From Candidatus Dormiibacterota bacterium (lineage in GTDB: Bacteria; Chloroflexota; Dormibacteria; Aeolococcales; Aeolococcaceae), in contig PMYJ01000254.1 of assembly GCA_003170875.1 (NCBI GenBank), positions 4,792-22,309 on the forward strand: 17,518 bases of DNA, given 5' to 3'. Of this stretch, positions 13,015 through 17,518 are shown in pieces. The notes below the pieces were generated by a model. That model saw only the letters and a list, made by a program, of their open reading frames with translations. It did not search any database and was not told where the DNA came from. The position numbers and the translations under genes were made by a program. Positions within the stretch are counted from its first letter, which is position 1; each line of letters begins with the position of its first letter.

Positions 13015-14285
13015 CCACCGACGATCTGCACGAGAGGCTCCGCCATCTGCACGCGCCACTGCCCGCGGGGCTGATCGCGCGCGCTCAACTGGCTGCCACC
13101 GCTCAGGTCCCGCCGCCCATCCCGCCCTCGCACCGGCGGCGGATCCTGGAGGGACTGCTGGCGGCGGCGTTGGCAGCGGCCATCGCACTGCCGCTGTACC
13201 TGACGCACTCGGGTGGAGGAACCGCGAGCACCTCGGGGGGGGAGCTTGTCTTCCTGACCTCCACTCTGCCCGGATCCATCACTTCGGCGACGCCCCCGTC
13301 CACCAAGTGCTCCTCGCGGTTCGAGACGACTTCGGTGGGCGGAAGCATGTCGCGCAGCTTTGCGATGGACTACGCGTGCGGCAGCACCCCGAAGCTGGTG
13401 GGTGACCTGATCGTCGCCCTAACGGCCGCGGACCCCAACGGTCCCGGGGCCGGGCTCGAGGTCCTCGACCTCGGCTCCGGCACCGAGCGGGAGCTCCCGC
13501 TCGAGGGCATCGATGGCGGGATCATCCCATCCCCTGACCGGACGCGGGTCGCGGTCCCGATCATCCTCGCGCCAACCGAGATCCCGGCTCTTGACATCGT
13601 CGACCTCGTCACGGGGTCCGTCGTCCGTCTCCAGCCGCGTGTCGGTGCCACCCCCCTGAATATTGGGGAGTCGGCGCCCGCGTGGCTGAGCGACGGCATC
13701 CACTCGGTGCAGCGATGCGTGAACTCACAGAGCACGTGCGACTACCTGGTCAGCCCCGCCACCGGCACGGTCCGTACCCTCCTCCAGGTCGGATCCGGGC
13801 CCGCCGGCTCCAGCTCGTACGTGCAAGTCTTCGACTCTGGAAGTCCAGACGGTACTCAGGAGGCCCGCTACTACTTTTCCGGCAATTCGGACTTCGTCCA
13901 GACAGTGAGCGCCGGCCCGACGGACGGCACGCTGCGCACCGTGTATGCGGCGCCAGCAGGCGATACTCCGGAGCCACTGGGCGTTGCCGATGACGGCAGC
14001 GTTTTGTTCCAGGTGATCTCAACCGAGCCGAATGGGCCGCCGGCCTACCTGACCTACGTGGCCAGCCGCGGCGGCGTGTACCCCGTCAACGTCCCTGCAG
14101 GTCTGGCGTTCTCGGCGCCCACAGCCTCCAGCCCAGCCCTCCCCGGTGGCGGGTTCGCCCTCGAGATGTCGCCGGATACAGCTGGCGGTGCCGGTGAGGA
14201 ACAGGTGGTGCGCATCTCCGACACCGGCTCGGTGACCATGATCCAGCCGAGCGCGGGCATAGACCTCTTCGGCATCACCGACTGA
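13011..14285 (+). CDS. Membrane-anchored partner of the ECF sigma factor with beta-propeller-like outer domain
   Basis: This 424-aa protein has a cytosolic N-terminus of about 45 residues, one membrane helix (about 46-65, after HRRR, so N-in) and an extracytoplasmic domain of about 350 residues. That domain has repeated strand phrases (GGIIPSPDRTRVAVP, PLGVADDGSVLFQV) like TolB/WD-type propellers. The GTG at 13011 overlaps the sigma stop (GTGA) and follows AGGAGG (12998-13003). Genetic coupling suggests an anti-sigma role, but the N-terminus lacks the HxxxCxxC zinc motif and is short for an anti-sigma domain, so this is inference. Four Cys residues in the outer domain could form disulfides. 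A decayed partial paralogue follows directly. Confidence 0.7.
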   Translation: MTTDDLHERLRHLHAPLPAGLIARAQLAATAQVPPPIPPSHRRRILEGLLAAALAAAIALPLYLTHSGGGTASTSGGELVFLTSTLPGSITSATPPSTKCSSRFETTSVGGSMSRSFAMDYACGSTPKLVGDLIVALTAADPNGPGAGLEVLDLGSGTERELPLEGIDGGIIPSPDRTRVAVPIILAPTEIPALDIVDLVTGSVVRLQPRVGATPLNIGESAPAWLSDGIHSVQRCVNSQSTCDYLVSPATGTVRTLLQVGSGPAGSSSYVQVFDSGSPDGTQEARYYFSGNSDFVQTVSAGPTDGTLRTVYAAPAGDTPEPLGVADDGSVLFQVISTEPNGPPAYLTYVASRGGVYPVNVPAGLAFSAPTASSPALPGGGFALEMSPDTAGGAGEEQVVRISDTGSVTMIQPSAGIDLFGITD

Positions 14286-14773
14286 CGTCAGCGGGATGGC
14301 TCGCGCCGTCTCGGACAGGGTTCCGTCCCGCCCTCAGCGTCGAGAGCCCTGACGGGACCGAGGAGGCAATCACGGACGGCAGCGCGACGATGACGGCCGG
14401 GCCTGCCGGCGGTTCCCTCCTCCCCGCATACACGGCTCCCTCAGGTGACAACGCGATGGCCCTGGCGGTCGCCGACGACGGGAGCGTGCTCATCGACTCC
14501 GACACACTCGCCCCGTCATCCACCCTGGTGATCGCGAGCCTGGAGGGGGTGACGCCGGTCACGCAGCTGCCAGGCTGGTATTCGATTCCAGGGTCCGCGA
14601 TCTCCCTGCCCAGCGGCGGTTTCGCCTCCGAGATGCTGCAGACCGCCGGGGCGGAGGACGGCCAGACGGTGGACGTCGTCCGGATCGCCGCGGGCGGCTC
14701 GACCCGCATCCTCTCCGGGCCCTGGGCTCCAAGGCCGGGGAAGTTCCAGCGGCTGGTCGGCGTGACCGCGTAG
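14286..14773 (+). pseudogene. Decayed 3' duplicate of the preceding propeller-like gene
   Basis: The frame ending at TAG 14771-14773 encodes a homologue of the last 150 or so residues of the protein ending at 14285. SPDGTEEA matches SPDGTQEA, AVADDGSVLI matches GVADDGSVLF and LPSGGFASEM matches LPGGGFALEM, with similar C-termini. Homology begins near 14345, upstream of the first ATG in this frame (14390), where no ribosome site is seen. The cytosolic part, membrane helix and first half of the outer domain are missing. The identity is modest, so this looks like an old tandem duplicate that lost its 5' end rather than a recent copy. It could still be translated from 14390 as a 127-aa fragment. 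Confidence 0.65.
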
Positions 14774-14806
14774 CGGTGGTCCACAGCACGGAGCCGCCCC
14801 AACCCC

Positions 14807-16123
14807 TCAGGGGGCGAGGCGGTTGAGGTCCCGGGGGAAGAGGGTCGTCTCGCGGACGTTGGATGCGTCCACGAGCTGGGCGACCCAGCGCTCCAACCCG
14901 ATGGCGAAACCGCCGTGCGGAGGCATCCCGTGCTTGAAGGCCATCAGGTAGCCGGCGTAGTTCTCGGGGTCCTCGCCCCTGCCGACGAGCGCGTCGACGT
15001 AGTCCTGGTAGCGGTGAAGCCGCTGGCCGCCGGTGACCAGCTCCATCCCCCGGAAGAGGAGGTCGAAACCGGCCGCGAAACCCGGCCGCTCCGGGTCGGG
15101 GTGGGTGTAGAAGGGGCGCTTGCTCATCGGGAAGCCGCGGACAAAGAGGAAATCCGAGCCGTGCTCGCGCTGTGCCCACTCCCCGAGCCAGCGCTCGTTG
15201 GCCGGCGAGAGGTCCGGCTCGTTGCTCAGGTCCTCGCCAGTGGCGGCGGTGATCATGGCCTGAGCGTCCAGGAAGTGGACGTCGGGGATGGGCTGCGGGA
15301 CCTTGGGCAACTCCAGTCCGAGCAGGGCCACCGCCCCGGCCGCCTCCCGCTCGACGCCGGCCAGCATGCTGGCGATGGTGTCAGTGAGCACAGCCATGAC
15401 CGTGTACTCGTTCTCGATGAATCCGACCTCGGCGTCGAGGGAGACGTACTCGTTGATGTGGCGAGCGGTGTCGTGCGGCTCGGCCCGGAATACGGGGCCC
15501 ACCTCGTAGACGCGCTCGAAGACCCCAACCATCACCTGCTTGTAGAACTGCGGGCTCTGGGCCAGGTAGGCGGTCTTGCCGAAGTAGTCGAGGGCGAAGG
15601 TGGTGGCCCCCGACTCGGTGGCCGAGCCGACGATCTTCGGCGTCTGGATCTCGGTGAAACCGAGATCGTGCAGGCCGCTGCGGAAACCGGCCATGGAGGC
15701 GGCCTGGATGGCGAAGTAGGCACGGCGGCGGGGATGGCGGAGCGCCACCGGGGCGTTGTCGAGGATGGTCGGCAGCTGCGCCTTGATCACCGGCCGGTAG
15801 AGGTCGAAGGGCGGAGCCTCGTCGGCCTCCGAGATCACGGTCACCGCCGGGTCGTGGATCTCGACCCCGCCGGGCGCCTGCGGCTCGGCGACCACCACCC
15901 CGGCGACGCCGAGAACGGACTCGTTCTGCAGCCGGGCCAACCGCTCGACCAGTTCGGGGTCCTGAACGACCACCTGGGCGGTCCCGCGGGCATCGCGGAG
16001 GATGAGGAAGCTGACCCCCGCGAGCCGGCGAAGCCGGTGGAGCCAGCCCTTGAGCTGCACCCTCTCACCGACGCGGTCGCTCAGATCGTCGGTCCAGACG
16101 CGGTCGGTGAGGTGAGAGATCAC
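14807..16123 (-). CDS. aspS: Archaeal-type, non-discriminating aspartyl-tRNA synthetase (Asp/Asn)
   Basis: This 438-aa class IIb synthetase has an N-terminal OB anticodon-binding domain (about 15-95), motif 2 FRAEPHDTARHINEY (212-226) and motif 3 GGFAIGLER (404-412). The length and the ending NVRETTLFPRDLNRLAP fit the archaeal/eukaryotic-type AspRS rather than the 580-aa bacterial form with its GAD insertion. Residues H29 and P84 occupy the positions of W26 and K85 in the discriminating Thermococcus enzyme. His and Pro there mark enzymes that also charge tRNA-Asn with Asp, to be amidated by GatCAB. The frame is open up to 16303, but the GTG at 16123 with GGAG 9 nt upstream gives the family length. 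A minus-strand -10 TAGAAT (16181-16176) precedes it. Confidence 0.95.
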   Translation of the reverse strand: MISHLTDRVWTDDLSDRVGERVQLKGWLHRLRRLAGVSFLILRDARGTAQVVVQDPELVERLARLQNESVLGVAGVVVAEPQAPGGVEIHDPAVTVISEADEAPPFDLYRPVIKAQLPTILDNAPVALRHPRRRAYFAIQAASMAGFRSGLHDLGFTEIQTPKIVGSATESGATTFALDYFGKTAYLAQSPQFYKQVMVGVFERVYEVGPVFRAEPHDTARHINEYVSLDAEVGFIENEYTVMAVLTDTIASMLAGVEREAAGAVALLGLELPKVPQPIPDVHFLDAQAMITAATGEDLSNEPDLSPANERWLGEWAQREHGSDFLFVRGFPMSKRPFYTHPDPERPGFAAGFDLLFRGMELVTGGQRLHRYQDYVDALVGRGEDPENYAGYLMAFKHGMPPHGGFAIGLERWVAQLVDASNVRETTLFPRDLNRLAP

Positions 16124-16175
16124 TTGGTGGGACTCCGGCTCCTGCTGGCGGCTTCCTGCACGACTGGCCCGGCCG

Positions 16176-16181
16176 ATTCTA
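16176..16181 (-). promoter_or_regulatory. Putative -10 box (TAGAAT) of aspS
   Basis: TAGAAT (5/6 to TATAAT) on the minus strand ends 52 nt before the proposed GTG at 16123, giving a leader of about 45 nt that includes GGAG. No good -35 was identified. Confidence 0.45.
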
Positions 16182-16238
16182 ACGGGGGAAAGTGTCGGGC
16201 CCGCCCGGGCGGGGCGGGCTGAGCAGGCGTCGCCACCG

Positions 16239-16244
16239 TAGACT
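16239..16244 (+). promoter_or_regulatory. Putative -10 box (TAGACT) of the ribonuclease Y gene
   Basis: TAGACT, identical to the kinase -10, ends 12 nt before the ATG at 16257. This implies a 5' leader of only a few bases and explains the lack of a Shine-Dalgarno sequence. Confidence 0.4.
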
Positions 16245-16256
16245 GAGCCACCAGTC

Positions 16257-17518
16257 ATGGCCGCAGTCCTCTTCGCCGCCGCCGCCGTCCTGGTCGTCGC
16301 CACGATTGCGATCGTGCTCGTCGCCCGGAGCCGGGTCGCGGCACCGCCTGCGGCGGCCGCCCCTCCCAGCGCGACTCAGGTCCGCACCGAGGCCGCAGCC
16401 ATCGTGGCCGCCGCCAGGACCGAGTCCCTCGCGATCCGCGAGGCGACCACCGAGGAGGTCGCCGTGCGCAGCGCCGCCCTGGAGGCCCGCGAGGCCGCCC
16501 TGGCCGAGCGGGAGCGCACCTGGCGGGACCGGCGGGCCATCTTCGACGAGCGCCGCTTCGCCCACCGCAAGCGCAGAGAGGAGATCGACGCGCGGGTCGC
16601 CGAGGTCGGGGCCGTTCGGGAGGAGGTGCGCCAGACGGTTGCCGAGCGAGCCGCGGCGGACCGTGACACGGCCGAGCGTCTGGTGCTGGAGAGCCTGGAG
16701 GCCGAGCTGGAAGCGGAGCGGGCGGAGCGCGTGGCCCAGCTCGTCACCGAGGTGGCCGGCGAGCCCGAGGCCGCGGTCCGAACCCTCCTGGTGGGAGCGG
16801 TCGAGCGGCAGTCCGAGAGCCACGTCGACACCGCACCCCGGCTCTCCCCCATCAATCTCGAGGGACTCGACGAGACCCGCCGCGAGCGACTCCTCACCGC
16901 TCTGCAGGTGGTCGCAGAGTCCACCGGTACCGACCTGGGCGTCGACAACGAGCGGGAGCAGGCGACCCTCCGCGGCCTCGACCCAGTGGGGCGGGAGATC
17001 GCGCGGCAGGCTTCGATCGAGGTGCTCGACCGCGGCGTACAGGCGGAGGACGTCCCACCCCTCCTGCTCCGCACCCGCCGCCGCCTCTCCGCAGCCATCG
17101 AGGATCTCGGAGAGCGCGCCATGTGGGAGATGGCGATGGAGGGGCGCCCGGAGCTGGCCGAGCTGCTGGGCGTCCTCCACTACCGCTTCTCGTACGGCCA
17201 GAACGCCCTCCTGCACTGCAAGGAGACCGGCTATCTCTGCGGCGTCCTGGCGGCCGAGCTTGGCCTCCCCCAGAGCGCCGCCCGGGAGGCGGGCACCCTC
17301 CACGACATCGGCAAGGCGGTGGACCACGACGTCGAGGGGTCCCACGCCATCATCGGCGGCGAGCTGCTGCTCGTCCTCGGCGTCGACTCCACCATCGCCC
17401 ATGCGGTCAAGGCCCACCACTTCGACGTGGAGCCGTCGACCGACCTGGCCATGCTCACCATCTGTGCCGACGCCATCTCGGCCTCCCGGCCCGGTGCCCG
17501 GCGGGACACCCTGGCCGC
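16257..17518 (+). CDS. rny: Ribonuclease Y, 3' end outside window
   Basis: The visible 420 residues show the RNase Y order: N-terminal membrane anchor (3-22), long charged coiled coil (about 42-185), KH-like segment (about 197-262, ending LRGLDPVGREIARQASIEVL) and HD phosphohydrolase domain (from about 305). The HD domain has YRFSYGQNALLH (H320), GTLHDIGKAVDHDVEGSH (H349, D350), KAHH (H386/H387) and ICADAISASRPGARR (D405). RNase Y is the membrane-bound endonuclease that starts mRNA decay in many Gram-positives and Chloroflexota. The GRIIGREG-type GxxG loop of the KH domain is absent; DETRRERLLTALQ stands in its place. No Shine-Dalgarno precedes the ATG at 16257. It is divergent from aspS, and the frame is still open at the window end. 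Confidence 0.9.
   Translation, partial: MAAVLFAAAAVLVVATIAIVLVARSRVAAPPAAAAPPSATQVRTEAAAIVAAARTESLAIREATTEEVAVRSAALEAREAALAERERTWRDRRAIFDERRFAHRKRREEIDARVAEVGAVREEVRQTVAERAAADRDTAERLVLESLEAELEAERAERVAQLVTEVAGEPEAAVRTLLVGAVERQSESHVDTAPRLSPINLEGLDETRRERLLTALQVVAESTGTDLGVDNEREQATLRGLDPVGREIARQASIEVLDRGVQAEDVPPLLLRTRRRLSAAIEDLGERAMWEMAMEGRPELAELLGVLHYRFSYGQNALLHCKETGYLCGVLAAELGLPQSAAREAGTLHDIGKAVDHDVEGSHAIIGGELLLVLGVDSTIAHAVKAHHFDVEPSTDLAMLTICADAISASRPGARRDTLA

Noticed and set aside
14915..16222. Long plus-strand open frame opposite aspS
   Set aside because: Val/Gly/Asp-rich shadow of the synthetase gene on the other strand.
16124..16303. N-terminal extension of AspRS to an ATG at 16303
   Set aside because: The extra 60 residues are low-complexity, overlap the start of rny and run across the likely aspS promoter; GTG 16123 has a ribosome site and gives the family length.
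16179..17420. Long minus-strand open frame opposite rny
   Set aside because: Shadow of the ribonuclease Y gene, whose HD and flanking motifs establish the plus strand as coding.

Overview
The window is GC-rich (about 70% by eye) chromosomal DNA of a bacterium. Three things point to the Chloroflexota / Candidatus Dormibacterota / Actinomycetota neighbourhood: several genes look leaderless (a TANNNT -10 box ending about 6-7 nt before the start codon), the aspartyl-tRNA synthetase is the archaeal-type non-discriminating form, and a ribonuclease Y gene is present. The phylum assignment is an inference. I saw no rRNA, tRNA, IS element, prophage or CRISPR array.

Layout. Positions 1-546 are the 3' end of a nitronate monooxygenase. 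Next come a channel-like membrane protein (596-1801), an SRPBCC-type protein (1882-2385), a DtxR-type regulator that has lost its primary metal site (2540-3253) and a flavodoxin-like protein (3482-4015). A self-contained drug-efflux type operon follows: a TetR regulator with two tandem HTH domains (4209-5018), an ABC ATPase (5015-5749) and an ABC-2 permease (5746-6861), coupled by GTGA overlaps. An unusual palindromic operator sits exactly between the -35 and -10 of the regulator promoter. Two minus-strand PPOx-fold flavoproteins (6875-7300 and 7601-8014) flank a possible 36-aa single-span membrane protein (7489-7599). Then come a single-GAF histidine kinase closely resembling mycobacterial DosT/DevS (8199-9329) and a two-span membrane protein of the family often mislabelled 'LigA' (9649-10272), which ends in a strong intrinsic terminator.

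The right half holds a small hypothetical protein (10388-10672), an intergenic repeat pair with hairpins, a helical hypothetical protein (10889-11317, minus) divergent from a LysR regulator (11424-12338), an ECF sigma factor with an overlapping membrane-anchored partner (12448-14285), a decayed partial duplicate of that partner (about 14286-14773), aspS (14807-16123, minus) and the divergent, incomplete ribonuclease Y gene (16257-end).

The most interesting theme is a candidate DosR-type (hypoxia/NO/CO) regulon. The kinase keeps the DevS/DosT heme-ligand His and distal Tyr, and has the DosT-like Gly at the heme-channel position. Seven 14-bp sites of the form (5 nt)-N4-GGCCC, the best being GGGAC-CTTC-GGCCC, lie upstream of the SRPBCC, flavodoxin-like, PPOx, small membrane protein, kinase and LigA-like genes. 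No response regulator is encoded next to the kinase in this window.
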